NCBI RefSeq assembly: GCF_003255815.1
Contig: NC_037680.1
Location: forward strand, 15,100,653-15,164,652
Length of the DNA stretch: 64,000 bases
Origin: Theropithecus gelada
Taxonomy: Eukaryota > Chordata > Mammalia > Primates > Cercopithecidae
Direction of reading: 5' to 3'
The notes under the pieces were generated by a model that saw only the letters and a list, made by a program, of their open reading frames with translations, did no database searches and was not told where the DNA came from. A program made the translations under genes and the position numbers. Position 1 is the first letter of the stretch. Each line of letters begins with the position of its first letter. This document shows, in pieces, positions 22,681 through 32,802 of this stretch.

Positions 22681-23524
22681 TGTCTCTGCTAGGCTTTGGT
22701 ATCAGGATGATGCTGGTCTCATAAAATGATTTAGGGAGGAGTCCCTCCTTGTAAATTGTTTGAAATAGTTTCAGAAGAAATAATACCAGCTCCTCTTTGT
22801 ACCTCTTGTAGAATTTAGCTATAAATCTGTCTAGTCCTGAGCTTTTTTTTTGGTTAGTAGGCTATTACTGCCTCAATTTCAGGACGTGTTATTTGTCTAT
22901 TCAACTTATTCCTGGTTCAGTCTTGGGAATGTGTGTGTGTCCAGGAATTTATTCACTACTTCTAGATTTTCTAGTTTATTTGCATAGAGGTGTTTGTAGT
23001 ATTCTCTGAATATTTCTGTGGGGTCAGTGGTGATACATCGCTTATCATTTTTTATTGTGTCTGTTTGATTCTTCTCTTTCTTGTTCTTAGTCTAGCTAGC
23101 ATTCTATTCTTTATTAGCTTAGCTAGCAGTCTATTAATTTTTTCAAAAATCCAGCTTCTGAGTTTGTTGATTTGTTTGAAGACTTTTCTGTGTGTCTGTC
23201 TCCTTCACCTCTACTCTGATCTTGGTTGTTTGTCTTCTGCTAGCTTTAGAATTTGTTTGCTCTTGGTTCTCTAGTTCTTTTAGTTGTGATGTTGGAAGGT
23301 TGATTTGAGATCTTTCTAGCTTTTTGATGTGAGCATTTTAGTGCTGTAAATTTCCCTCTTAACACTGCTTTGGCTGTGTCTCAGAGAGTCAAGTTTGTTG
23401 TCTCTTTGTTCCCATTAGTTTCAAGGAACTTCTTGATTTCTGCCTTAAGTTCGTTATTTACCCAGGAGTTATTCAGGAACAGATTTTTCAGTTTCCATGA
23501 ATTGTGTGGTTTTGAATGAGTTTC

Positions 23525-23834
23525 TTTTTTGTTTGTTTGTTTGTTTGTTTTTGAGATGGAGTCTTGCTCTGTTACCCAGGCTGGAGTGCAATGGCGTGAT
23601 CTCAGCTCACTGTAACCTCTGCCTCCCAGGTTCAAGCAATTCTCCTGTCTCACCCTCCTGAGTGGCTGGGATTACAGGTGCATGCCACCATGCCCAGCTA
23701 ATTTTTGTATTTTTAGTAGAGGTACGGTTTCACTATGTTTGCCAGGCTGGTCTCAAACTCCTTACCTCAGGTGATCCACCTGCCTTGGCCTCCCAAGGTG
23801 CTGGGATTATAGGCGTGAGCCACCTTGCCCAGCC
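23525..23834 (-). mobile_element. AluS-type nested in the L1, with target duplication
   Basis: Antisense Alu with tail (TTTG)n at 23531-23551, 'gagatggagtcttgctctg' and head 'gagccaccttgcccagcc'. Flanks are 'ttgaatgagtttctt' (23512-23526) and 'ttgtatgagtttctt' (23835-23849), a 15-base target duplication with one mismatch. It lies in the same transcriptional direction as the L1, just after the endonuclease-coding part. Confidence 0.95.
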
Positions 23835-24639
23835 TTGTATGAGTTTCTTAACCTTGATTTCTAATTTAATTGTGCTATGGTCTAACAAACTGTTTGTTAT
23901 GATTTCAGTTCCTTTGCATTTGCTGAGGAGTGTTTTACTTCTGATTATGTGATCAATTTTAGAGTAAGTGCCATGTCGTGCCAAGAAGAATGTACATTCT
24001 GTTGTTTTGGGGTAGAGAATTTTGTAGATATCTATCAGTTCCATGTAATCCAGAGCTGAGTTCAAGTCCTGAATATCTTTGTTAATTTTCTGTGTCGATG
24101 ATCTGTCTAATATTGACAGTGGGGTGTTTAAATCTCCCACTATTATTTTGTGAGAGTCTCAGTCTCTTTGTAGGTCTCCAAGAACTTGTTTTATGAATCT
24201 GGGTCCTTCTGTATTGGGTGCATATATATTTAGGATAGTTAGCTCTCCTTGTTGAATTGACCCCTTTACCATTATGCAGTGCCCTTCTTTGTCTTTTTTT
24301 TTTTTTTAATCTTTGTTGATTTAAAGTCTGTTTTTTTCAGAAACTAGGATTGCAACTACTGCTTTTTTCTGCTTTCCATTTGCTTGGTATATTTTCCTCC
24401 ATCCCTTTATTTTGAGTCTGTATTTGTCTTTGCATGTGAGATGGGTCTCTTGAATATAGCACACCAATGGGTCTTGACCCTTTATCCAGCTTGCCATTCT
24501 TTGTCTTTTGATTGGGGCATTTACCTCACTTACTTTTAAGGCTAATATTGTTATATGTGAATTTGATCCTGTCACCCATGATGCTGGCTGGTTATTTTGC
24601 AGACTTGTTAATGTAGTTGCTTTATAGTGTCACTGGTCT

Positions 24640-25690
24640 GTGTCCTTTGGTGTTTTTTTTTTTTTGTTTGTTTTTTGGTTTTTTTTTTTGTAGTGGCTGG
24701 CAATGGTTTTTCCTTTCCATATTCAGTGCTTTCTTCAGGAGCTCTTGCAATGCAGGCCTGGTGGTGATGAATTCCCTCAGCATTTGGTGTCTGAAAAGGA
24801 TTTTTATTTCTCCTTCAATTATGAAACTTAGTTTGGCCAGATATGACATTCTGGGTTGGAAATTCTTTTCTTTAAGAATGTTGACTGTTGGCCCCCAGTC
24901 TCTTCTGGCTTGTAGGGTTTCCACTCAGAGGTCTGCTGTTAGTCTGATGGTCTTCTCTTTGTAAGTGATCTGACCTTTCTTTCTTGCTGCCCTTAAAATT
25001 TTTTTTTTTTAATTTCAACCTTGGAAAATATGATGATTATGTGTCTTGGGGTTGATCTTCTCATGGAATATCTTACTGTGGTTCTCTGAATTTCCTGAAT
25101 GTGAATGTTGGCCTGTCTTGCTAGGTTTGGGAAGTGGTCCTGGATGAGATCCTGAAGTACATTTTTCAATTTGGTTTTGTTCTCCCTGTCTCTTTCAGGT
25201 ACCTCAGTCAGTCATAGGTTCTATCTTTTTACTTCATCTCATAGTTGTTGGAATTTTGTTCATTTCTTTTTATTATTTTTCTCTAATTTTTTCTGCCTGT
25301 CTTATTTCAGCAAGATAGTTTTCAAGCTCTGAGATTTTCCCCTCCACTTGGTCTATTTGGCTACTGATACTTGTGGTCACATTGTGAAGTTCTTGTGTTG
25401 TATTTTTCAGTTCCATCAGATCATTTATGTTTCTCTCTAGACTACTTATTCTGGTTAAAACACTTCCTGTAATGTTTTATCATGGTTCTTGGTTTCTTTG
25501 CATTGGGTTAAAACATGCTCCTTTATTTAGCTCAGTGAAGTTCGTTACTACCCTTCTCTTTCAATTCATCTATCTGAGCCTCAGTCCAGTTCTGTGCCTT
25601 CCTGGAGAGGTGTTGTGATCATTTGGAGAAGAGCCACTCTGGCTTTTTTATTTTTCAGCATGTTTGCGTTGATTTTTTTCTCATCTTCAT
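24640..25690 (-). pseudogene. L1 ORF1 relic
   Basis: The likely start is a cat triplet on the plus strand at 25688-25690. The coiled-coil segment is recognisable around 25280-25440. The C-terminal region is open at 24622-24924 ('SYLAKLSF', 'ALQELLKKALNMER'), which is the typical end of the L1 RNA-binding protein. It is broken by frameshifts; poly(T/A) tracts at 24650-24690 and 25000-25012 look like expansion sites. ORF1 and ORF2 keep their normal close spacing. Confidence 0.85.
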
Positions 25691-25999
25691 GGGTTTGTCT
25701 GCTTTCAATCTTTGAGGCTACTGACGTTTGGCTGGCGTTTTTGTGGGGTTTTTGTTGATGTTGTTTTTGCTGTCTGTCATTTAAAAATTTTTTTTAAACA
25801 GTCAGGTTCCTTTTCCTCAGGGTCGTTGTGCTTTGTGGGGGGTTCACTCCATACACTATTCACCTGGGTCCCTCCTGCACCTGGAGGTATCACCAGTGGA
25901 GGCTGCAGACAGCAAGGGTGGCTGACTACTCCCTTCTCTGGAAACTGTGTCCCTGAGGGGCACTGGCCTGATGGTGACTGGAAGGCCAGAACTCTCCCA

Positions 26000-26019
26000 T
26001 TCAACTTAGTTCAACTTAG
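26000..26019. repeat. Tandem 10-mer at the L1 5' edge
   Basis: 'ttcaacttag' occurs twice in tandem just where L1 5'UTR similarity ends. Confidence 0.9.
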
Positions 26020-26039
26020 TGAACCCCAGTTGAGTGCCT

Positions 26040-26275
26040 TCTGTTTATTTCTTCAACAAGTTTCCTCTTTATCATCAACTTCTCTGGAAAAACTTGTCTG
26101 ACCCCTCCAGGCTGAGTAGGAACCCTTTGCCCACTGAAGATTGCACACCACACCTACGATTAGCACTTGCTGCAGCATCTCGTAGTCTTTGGCTCACCCA
26201 CCCCTTTCTTATCTGCCTGTGAGCTCTATGTCAGGGAGAACGTTGTGTTGCTCATTTGTTGTCCAGCGCATGCCC
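26040..26275 (+). mobile_element. L2 LINE 3' region
   Basis: 'acttctctggaaaaacttgt', 'ctgacccctccaggctgag', 'ttatctgcctgtgagctcta' and 'tgtcagggagaacgttgtgt' follow the plus-strand order of an L2 3' end. Confidence 0.55.
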
Positions 26276-26284
26276 AGTGTCAGT

Positions 26285-26455
26285 TGCACTGCTGGCTCTG
26301 ATAGAGCACTTGGGAACCACTATGCAGGAGGCTCTGGGTGAATTTCTAGGGAGACCGACATAAATGTGATACCATTGTACTCTCAAGGAACTTACAACCT
26401 AGTTAGGGAGATAGACACACAAGCCACTAACTGTAACATGTTATGATGTGTTTGT
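26285..26455 (-). mobile_element. L2 LINE 3' end, opposite orientation
   Basis: 'ctctcaaggaacttacaacc' and 'tagttagggagatagacac' are classic antisense L2 wording (aaggagcttacattctagtgggggagacagac). It sits back to back with a plus-strand L2 piece. Confidence 0.65.
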
Positions 26456-26471
26456 TTAAAAGCCATGGCAG

Positions 26472-26564
26472 ACAGACTGATTTTGAACTCCTGAATTCAA
26501 GTGATCCACCTGCCTCAGCCTTCCAAAGGGCTGGGATTACAGGTGTGAGACACCACACCTGGCC
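26472..26564 (-). mobile_element. Alu left-arm fragment
   Basis: From 'ttttgaactcctgaattcaa' to 'caccacacctggcc', the first ~95 bases of an Alu in antisense. It has no right arm or tail. Confidence 0.85.
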
Positions 26565-26683
26565 CCAAATTTTAGATATTCTGAAACCTTCTGATCCTTA
26601 GTTTCTCTCTCCAAAATACTCTTTCTAGGTAAAATAAAATAAAGTAAGGCTCTTATATTTGGTGCTATGTAAGTAAAAATGTA

Positions 26684-26831
26684 ATTTTTTTTTTAAGTTT
26701 TCTTAACAATGGAGACAGAGTCTCCTTATGTTGCCCAGGCTGGTCTTGAACCCTGGACTCAAGGGATCCTCCTGTCTCAGCCTCCAGAAGTGCTAGTTTC
26801 AGGATTATAGGCATGAACCATCACACCAGCT
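26684..26831 (-). mobile_element. Free left Alu monomer (FLAM-like)
   Basis: A T tract (26684-26694) is followed by 'ggagacagagtctccttatg', 'ttgcccaggctggtcttga' and head 'catgaaccatcacaccagc'. The single-arm length with its own tail suits a fossil monomer rather than a truncated dimer. Confidence 0.75.
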
Positions 26832-27009
26832 GTAAAAATGTACTTCTAATTCTCCAGCCTCTTTTGTATAAACTGTAGTAAGGGATGGGAGTAATGATGT
26901 TATCAGTGAAACTGGCCACCATTTACCCATAAGACAAAACGTTTCAAACCTTCATGAGTAAAATGTGGAATTGTCTTGGGAGTCTAACCTAGTATATCAG
27001 GCCCTTTTT

Positions 27010-27025
27010 CACACACACACACACA
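27010..27025. repeat. (CA)8 microsatellite
   Basis: Eight CA units follow a short T run. Confidence 0.95.
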
Positions 27026-27688
27026 AATCCTTTTCAGGATTTAGTGGAATCTGTTGTTTCCCCTAAGTTGAAAAATAACTCTAAGACACTTTAAAGTACC
27101 TTCTTGGGCTGGGTTACATGGTTTCAGACTTTTGCTTACGGCCAGTTTTGGAAAACTATGAATTCAGGAAGGTTGATTTAGAAATTTGATAAACAGAATT
27201 GTTCATTTAAAAACAAACTGGAAAGATTGTAAGTTCTTTCTGAATAATCAAAAAATTATGCATTATTTTCCTTCAAGAATGATAGGATCAGAATATGGAC
27301 TTCCAAGATACCTCTTGACTCCTTCTCAAGCTCCACGTTTGGTCAGTAGAGGCCCATGCGAGCTCAACATGTGTACTAAGTGTTAGTTTCTTTGTGGGCC
27401 TGTCTACCCTGGATCAGTTTAAAATTTTAAAAATCATTTCTAATGTAAAAACTATCTCTCAAACTGGGTAGATTAACTTCTTGATTTATACTTAAATATG
27501 AATCTTAAGCAAAATAGTGAAAATAGCCATCTTGATTTAGTGTTTTTCTCCCATATGTGAATTGTATATACTTAGATGAGAACAGTAAAATCAACTGTAA
27601 CTGTAAGCTTAAAATAGGTCCCCGGGAAAATTTTGCATAGCAGCTTTACTAATGGTACATTGTTACATTGTTGCTTCAACATACACAC

Positions 27689-27690
<2 letters not shown>

Positions 27691-27722
<32 letters not shown>
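27691..27722. repeat. (CT)n microsatellite, about 16 units
   Basis: An uninterrupted CT run after 'atacacactca'. It inflates a plus frame with a serine-leucine run, which is not a gene. Confidence 0.95.
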
Positions 27723-27726
<4 letters not shown>

Positions 27727-28551
27727 AGGAAGCAAATGGCCAAAGGGGTTAGTACTTTCCCTTTGGAGGTCCTCAAAGCATTATTTGGAGTCGATAATAA
27801 TTCAGCTAGAACCAAAGAGAATCTGTTTTATTTCTGAGGAGTATCTGTAGCATAAATGTGATTATAAACAAAGTACACTTAAGATACATGTATGCAATGA
27901 CTGCTATTTATACACAATTTAAATCTGTAAATGTAATCAACATGTTTATGGGTCATTAAAATTGTCTAAATTCTTAGCTTCTGTAGAGTACACGTGTATT
28001 GATTTACAAATAAATGATTTATTAAGTGATTTTAAAAAAAGCTGTGGCAGAGAAATGTGCCACATTGGAGTGAATAGGCAGCATGGTATATACATGATGT
28101 GCAGGGTGGAATTTGGTAAATCCCTCCTTTCAGGAATCCTCAGTTTGCTAACCTGGAGTTCATGAGAGTGTTTAGTATATATCATAGCCATGTGGAATGG
28201 GAATTTTCTGGACAATCCAAATACTTCAATCAATGACATCAGTAAAGATTCACTGAGCACCAGTGTATAGGTTAAAACGTTTTACAAGAAGCAAAGTGTA
28301 AGCATAGCTTTTGCTTTTAGGATAGTAACCCTCAAGTGAGAAAGTATGCCATGAAGGCCTAGAAAGTAATATTTTAAAAAAAAGAGAGCAAGAAAGAAAA
28401 TATTGGATAAGCACCAACAAGGAAGTCTGTGATGAATTGTCAACCCAAGGTCATATCTATTGAAATGGAAGAACATGGACCTCATAGCACTTTTCTGTCC
28501 CTCCCATCCCACAGAATGGCAAAGCTGTACAAGATGTAGAATGGACAGGCT

Positions 28552-28987
28552 TGTTGACGGTTTGGCTGTTTGTCCTCTCCAAATCTCATGTTGAAATGTG
28601 TGATTCCAAAGGTCAGAGGTGGGGCCTGGTGGGAGGTAATTGGATCATGGGGGCAGATTCCTCATGAATGGTTTAGCACCATCCTCTTGATAATAAGGAG
28701 TTCTTGCTCAGTTATTTCGTGTGAGATCTGATTGTTTAAAAGTCTGGGATCTCCTTGCTCCTTCTCTTGCTCCTTCTCTTGCTCCTGCTCTCACCATGTG
28801 GTTTCCTGGCTTTGCCGTTTATTTCTACCATGATTGTAAGCCTCCTGGGTCCTCACTAGAAGTCCAGCAGATGTTGGTGCCATGCATGTACAGCCTGTAG
28901 AACCATGATCTAATTAAACTTATTTTTTAAATAAATTGCCTAGCATCAGATATTTCATTGTAGTGACACAAAGAATGGCCTAATACA
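28552..28987 (+). repeat. 5' LTR of the MST-type element
   Basis: 'ctccaaatctcatgttgaaa', 'ggggcctggtgggaggtaat', 'catgggggcagattcctcat', 'taccatgattgtaagcctcc' and the terminal 'atggcctaataca' define a full MST-type LTR. A 12-base unit 'cttgctccttct' is repeated nearly three times at 28755-28790. 'gtaccaagaatggggtgtt' follows, the start of the internal region. Confidence 0.93.
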
Positions 28988-30593
28988 GAAAACTAGTACC
29001 AAGAATGGGGTGTTATGTGGAAGCAGCTTTGGAACTGGGTAATGGGCAGAGGTTGGAAGAGTTTGGAGGACTTAGAAGACAAGTAGAAGATAAGGGAAAG
29101 TTTGGAGTTTCTTAAGGACTGTTGAATAGTTGTGACCAAAATGCTGATAGAAAAATGGACAGTGAAGGCCAAGGCTGAAGAGGCCTCAGATGAAAATGAG
29201 GAAGTTATTGGGAACTGGAGTGAAGATCGCCCATGTATACCTTAGCAGAGAACTTGGCTGCCTTGTGTTTGTGCCCTAGGGATCTGTGGAAGTTTGAACT
29301 TAAGAGTGATGACTTAGGGTATGTGGTTGAGGAAGCTTCTAAGCAGCAAAGCATTCAAGAGGTGACATGCCTGCATCTAACAACCTACCATCAGATGTGG
29401 GAGCAAAATAAAGACTTAAAGTTGAACTTAAAAGGGAAGCAGAGTGTAAAAATTTGGAAAATTTGCAGCCTGGGCCTGTGGTAGGGAAGAAATCCAAGCA
29501 GCCAGTGGAGCAACTACTTAGCTAGAGAGATTAGCAGGACTGGAAGCGAGCCAGGTGTTAATAGCCAAGACAATGAGGAAAAGGCCTGGAAGGCATTTGA
29601 GAAATCTTTAAGTCAGCCCCTCTCATCACAGCCCCAGAGGCCTCGGAGGAAAGAATAATTTCACGTTCCAGGCCCAGGGCTCTTGCTGCCTTGTACAGCC
29701 TTGGGATACGGCTCCCTTCATCTGGCTGCTCTGGCTCCTGCCACAGCTGAAAGGGCCCCAGATACTACCTAGGCCACTGCTTTGGAGAGTCAAAGCCACT
29801 GTAAGCCTTGGTGGCTTCCACATGGTGTTAATTCTGGCATGCAGAATGCAGGAGAGAAGCGGGGCTTGGCAGCTTCCCCCTAGATTTCAGAGAATGTATG
29901 AGAAATCCTGGTGCCCAGGCAGAAACCTGCCACGGGGGTGGAATCCTTATAGAGAACTTGCACTAGGGCAGTACAGAAGGAAAATGTGAGTTTGGAGCCC
30001 CTACACAGAGTCCCCAACAGGGTATTGCCTAGTGCAGCTGTGGGAAAGAGGCCATCGCTCTCCGTACCTGAGAACTGTGTAGTCACCAGCAGCCTACATC
30101 CTGTGCCTGGAAAAGCCACAGGGTTGGAAAACTGTAGCCTGTGAGAGCAGCCACAGGGACTGCACCTTGCGAAGCCACAGGGCAGAACTGCCCAAGGCTT
30201 TGGGAGCTCACTCCTTCCACCAGTGTGCCCTGAATGTGGTACGTCAAGTCAAAGGAGATTATTTTGGAGCTTTAAGATTTAATGGCTGCCCTGCTGTGTT
30301 TCGTATTTGTGTGGGTCTTGTAGCCCCTTTCTTTTGACCTATTTCTCCTTTTTGAAATGGAAATGGATACCTAATGCATGTGCCACAATTGTATTTTGGG
30401 AATAAATAACTTGTTTTTGATCTCACAGGCTCATAGGTGGAAGGAACCCATTTCCAGATGAGACTTTGGACTTGGAACTTGGGACTTTTGAGTTAATACT
30501 GGAACAAATTAAGATGTGGGGGGACTATTAAGAAGGCATGATTGTATTTTGAAATGTGAGAAGGACATGAGATTTGGGCAGCCAGGGATGGAA
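28988..30593 (+). pseudogene. MaLR internal region, decayed
   Basis: Successive landmarks: 'agctttggaactgggtaatg', 'ggaagagtttggaggactta', 'gaccaaaatgctgatagaa', 'cttaagagtgatgacttag', 'ttctaagcagcaaagcattc', 'cacagccccagaggcctcgg', 'cagagtccccaacaggg', 'tcaaaggagattattttgga' and 'agatgagactttggacttgg'. The gag-like frame is broken by stops throughout. Some compressed spots suggest small deletions. Confidence 0.92.
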
Positions 30594-30913
30594 TGATATG
30601 ATTTGGACATTTATACCCTCCAAATCTCATGTTGAAGTTTCCTTTGATGATGAGTGAGTTATTTCATGTGAAATCTAATTTAAAAGCCTAGGACCACCCC
30701 CTCCTCACTCTCTTGCTTCTGCTCTTGCCATATGACTGCCCATTCTCCCTTTGCCTTCCACCATGATTTTAAGTATCATGAGGCCCTCAACAGAAGCAGA
30801 TGCTGGAGCCATGCTTGTACAACCCGCAGAACCATGAACCAATTAAACCTCTTTTCTTTATAAATGACGCAGCCTCAGGTATTCCTTTATAGTAATGCAC
30901 ATGGAGTAACACA
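30594..30913 (+). repeat. 3' LTR of the MST-type element, internally deleted
   Basis: Starts 'tgatatgatttggacattta' and ends 'catggagtaacaca'. It is about 320 bases against about 436 in the 5' LTR. After 'ctcatgttgaagtttc' it jumps to 'gatgagtgagttatttcatg', so the 'gggcctggtgggagg' and 'catgggggcagattcc' block is missing. Such unequal LTRs preclude a simple length-based comparison. Confidence 0.9.
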
Positions 30914-31334
30914 TATAAGGAAGCAAATAACAAGCTTCTAAAGGTAGAGATAGTTGTAATGTTTCTCCTGCATTTCTTAAGGAAATGTCAAACAGCACTG
31001 GTATTCCCATGATTTTTTTTTTTTTTTTGAAAGTCAGATTAGTGTTCATTATCTGAGAACATGAATTGACAGATAACCATTCCTGCCAACAGTATCAAGT
31101 GTACCTTGGTAAACTGCCATCATAAAAAGTTTATTTCTGTCACTCTGTCAGCTCCCACTGGTAAGAAACTACGACTGTAAGCACAGCTTATAATTTTGCA
31201 AACAGGATCAATGCTGTTTTGATGCCTTAACCATTTGTCTAGTGAGTTTTGGGAATAACTTGGTGCTGTCCCAGAGTCCAGAGATGTTAGTGACAGCCAA
31301 AGTGTTGATTGAGAGTTATTTAGCCACCTGAAAT
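30914..31334. other. No recognised feature; T run at 31013-31028
   Basis: Unassigned sequence with one poly(T) tract. Confidence 0.4.
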
Positions 31335-31485
31335 TAGACACCTACTTTGTGACAGAACATGCATGGTGTTATTTCATTATCTTTCAGCATTACTGAAAGG
31401 TAGTTATCAGTACCTCCATTTCACAGATGAGAACTCTTAGACTCACAGTGGTTCAAGCAACATTTCAATATGTGACATATCTCGA
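31335..31485 (-). mobile_element. MIR SINE
   Basis: 'cacctactttgtgacagaac', 'ttatttcattatctttcagc' and 'catttcacagatgagaactc' follow antisense MIR order (tail, core, cacagatgagg). Confidence 0.7.
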
Positions 31486-32309
31486 TCTGTCTCAGCTGTC
31501 ACATATAAACTAGAGAGCAAATAAAAGAGTTTCCTTCTTTTGATTTTGTAAGGCTGTTTAGCCAGGGTAGAGGACTGACTCCTACTCAGTGAAATACTGA
31601 TATGCCTTATATGGGAAAGTATGCCACATCTGTAGCAATTCCGTGGTGGAGAGGCACTGGGGCCATTCATATTTTTACTGCCTTGATGAATGGAATACTT
31701 TAAAAAATATAGAGAAGAGAGCGAAAATTGACTAAAACGTTATCTGTAAATGGAAAAAAACCACATAGAGAAGTCAGGCATGTGAGGATAGGTTAAAGGT
31801 GAGAAATAATGGGCATGTTTTTATTACAAGAAGAGAGGGATGAGGCAGCCGTGAAAGTGGAAAACATGGAGTTAGGAAGGGAGAGACAGAGAAGGGCCAG
31901 AATACTGTACTCATGGAAGCTCATTCTTCTCCCCAGCCTTCCCGCCACTCAGCTCAGGCTTCTGACTTTTGCTCCAAGACTGGTGTCATAGCTTTGCTTG
32001 GATTATTCCCTTGATATTTCATGTCATCTGATAATTGTGTCCTTTTGCCTTTGGTCAGGTGCCAAAGATTGTGCCGAATATTTTATATCTAGTCACTTTC
32101 CATTTGACGAAAAGGATGAAAGAAGTAATAACAGATTTTTGGAATGGAAATGATCTCTTCTGGGAACCTCCGGCAATATTATTAAGCTAAGACTTCCCCA
32201 CATCTTTAGATTAATATGAACAAAGAAAAGAAGAAATGTATTTGTATAGAAAATTTCCCCTTGAAACTGAAGGTCAGGGAAAATCAGCTGATGAAGTCCA
32301 AATGTTTAT
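31486..32309. other. No recognised feature
   Basis: Unassigned sequence. Frames at 31443-31670 and 31809-31991 are featureless. Confidence 0.4.
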
Positions 32310-32385
32310 TTTAAAAAAAAACCTTTATTGAGATATAATATGCATTCCATAAAGAAATAATACCTAATTTGAATTTGCTTCCAAA
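32310..32385 (-). mobile_element. L1M 3' terminus, short
   Basis: 'cctttattgagatataatat' and 'gcattccataaagaaat' match the antisense start of many L1M 3' ends (tttattgagatataattcacataccataaa). Confidence 0.6.
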
Positions 32386-32802
32386 TCTGCCAGAGAGAGT
32401 TGATAAACGTGTTTAAAAAGTAGTTTGAGATTTCCGAACCTTTTCTCTACCCAGCGTGTGATCTTGGGTGATGTTCCTGGGAAGACTGGCCTCCACTGAT
32501 GTGTGAGTAAACTGGCTCTGTGTGTGGAGCCTGGAGCTTCCAGCAGAGACTATCCTTGTGGCGTGGCTGTAAGCTGGGGAACTTTGTCTTCACCCTCTGA
32601 AAATTTATATTTTTCACAGAAACTTGTTTATCACTTGAGAAGCCTCTCATGGATTTCCAATTTGGGGCATGTAAATTTTTCCTACCAATGATACTTTATA
32701 TTTCTGTTTTCCATTCAAAATCCGCTCCATTCCTGCTTAACCGAAAAATCAAGTCTCTCATTTAAAATGTCCAAGAAGTCTTCACTGCCCAAGTAACTTC
32801 TG
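32386..32802. other. No recognised feature
   Basis: Unassigned sequence between the L1M end and the L2 copy. Confidence 0.4.

Larger units (their letters stand above)
20430..24575 (-). pseudogene. L1 ORF2 relic (endonuclease plus reverse transcriptase)
   Basis: Starts at the ATG ending at 24575. The endonuclease region is readable at 24321-24575 and 23733-24140 in one frame, broken between them. The Q-E-T-H catalytic glutamate is kept at residue 43. Residue 14, normally an asparagine in L1 endonucleases, is lysine here. 'MGDLN', 'SKIDH' and 'DHS' (24140-23850) retain the later catalytic positions. The RT region follows at about 22765-21950; codons for F-A-D-D, the polymerase motif, are still readable at 22122-22133. 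The C-terminal part ends near 20430 (frame 20430-20672). Stops, shifts, the Alu and a T-rich expansion break it many times. Confidence 0.9.
20200..26000 (-). mobile_element. Long L1 (older primate L1PA/L1PB type), 5'-truncated in its 5'UTR
   Basis: One L1 reads right to left. The 3'UTR is at 20200-20425 ('ttccaggttacatgtgcagc', 'tcatcacctaggtattaag'). ORF2 is about 20430-24575, ORF1 about 24640-25690, and part of the 5'UTR reaches about 26000 ('tattcacctgggtccctcct', 'ggtatcaccagtggaggctg'). The 3'UTR wording and the 'gtccctcctgcacctggagg' 5'UTR suggest an older primate family rather than a young one. An antisense Alu (23525-23834) and a (TTTTC)n/T run (22645-22677) interrupt it. All frames carry stops and shifts, so it is dead. 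No target duplication was recognised. Confidence 0.95.
26832..28551. other. No recognised feature except microsatellites
   Basis: Unassigned sequence containing (CA)8 at 27010-27025 and (TC)n at 27691-27722. Short frames at 27186-27386, 27946-28260 and 28282-28512 show no domain. Confidence 0.5.
28552..30913 (+). mobile_element. Complete MaLR (MST-type) element: LTR - internal - LTR
   Basis: Two related LTRs in direct orientation enclose about 1.6 kb of MaLR internal sequence with all landmarks in order. This is a non-autonomous ERVL-MaLR retrotransposon, not an infectious provirus. The internal part lacks an envelope and any intact gag-like frame; the 83-codon frame at 29233-29484 is a remnant. 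No clean 5-base target duplication is visible, which fits its age. It may have carried an LTR promoter when young; nothing shows activity now. Confidence 0.93.

Noticed and set aside
20314..24924. Many minus-strand frames that look like protein genes
   Set aside because: They are pieces of one decayed L1 ORF1/ORF2, annotated once as pseudogenes, not as host genes.
27668..27850. 60-codon frame with a Leu-Ser repeat
   Set aside because: The repeat is the translated CT microsatellite at 27691-27722.
29233..29484. 83-codon plus frame in the MaLR internal region
   Set aside because: It is a remnant of the gag-like region of a non-autonomous element, broken on both sides.
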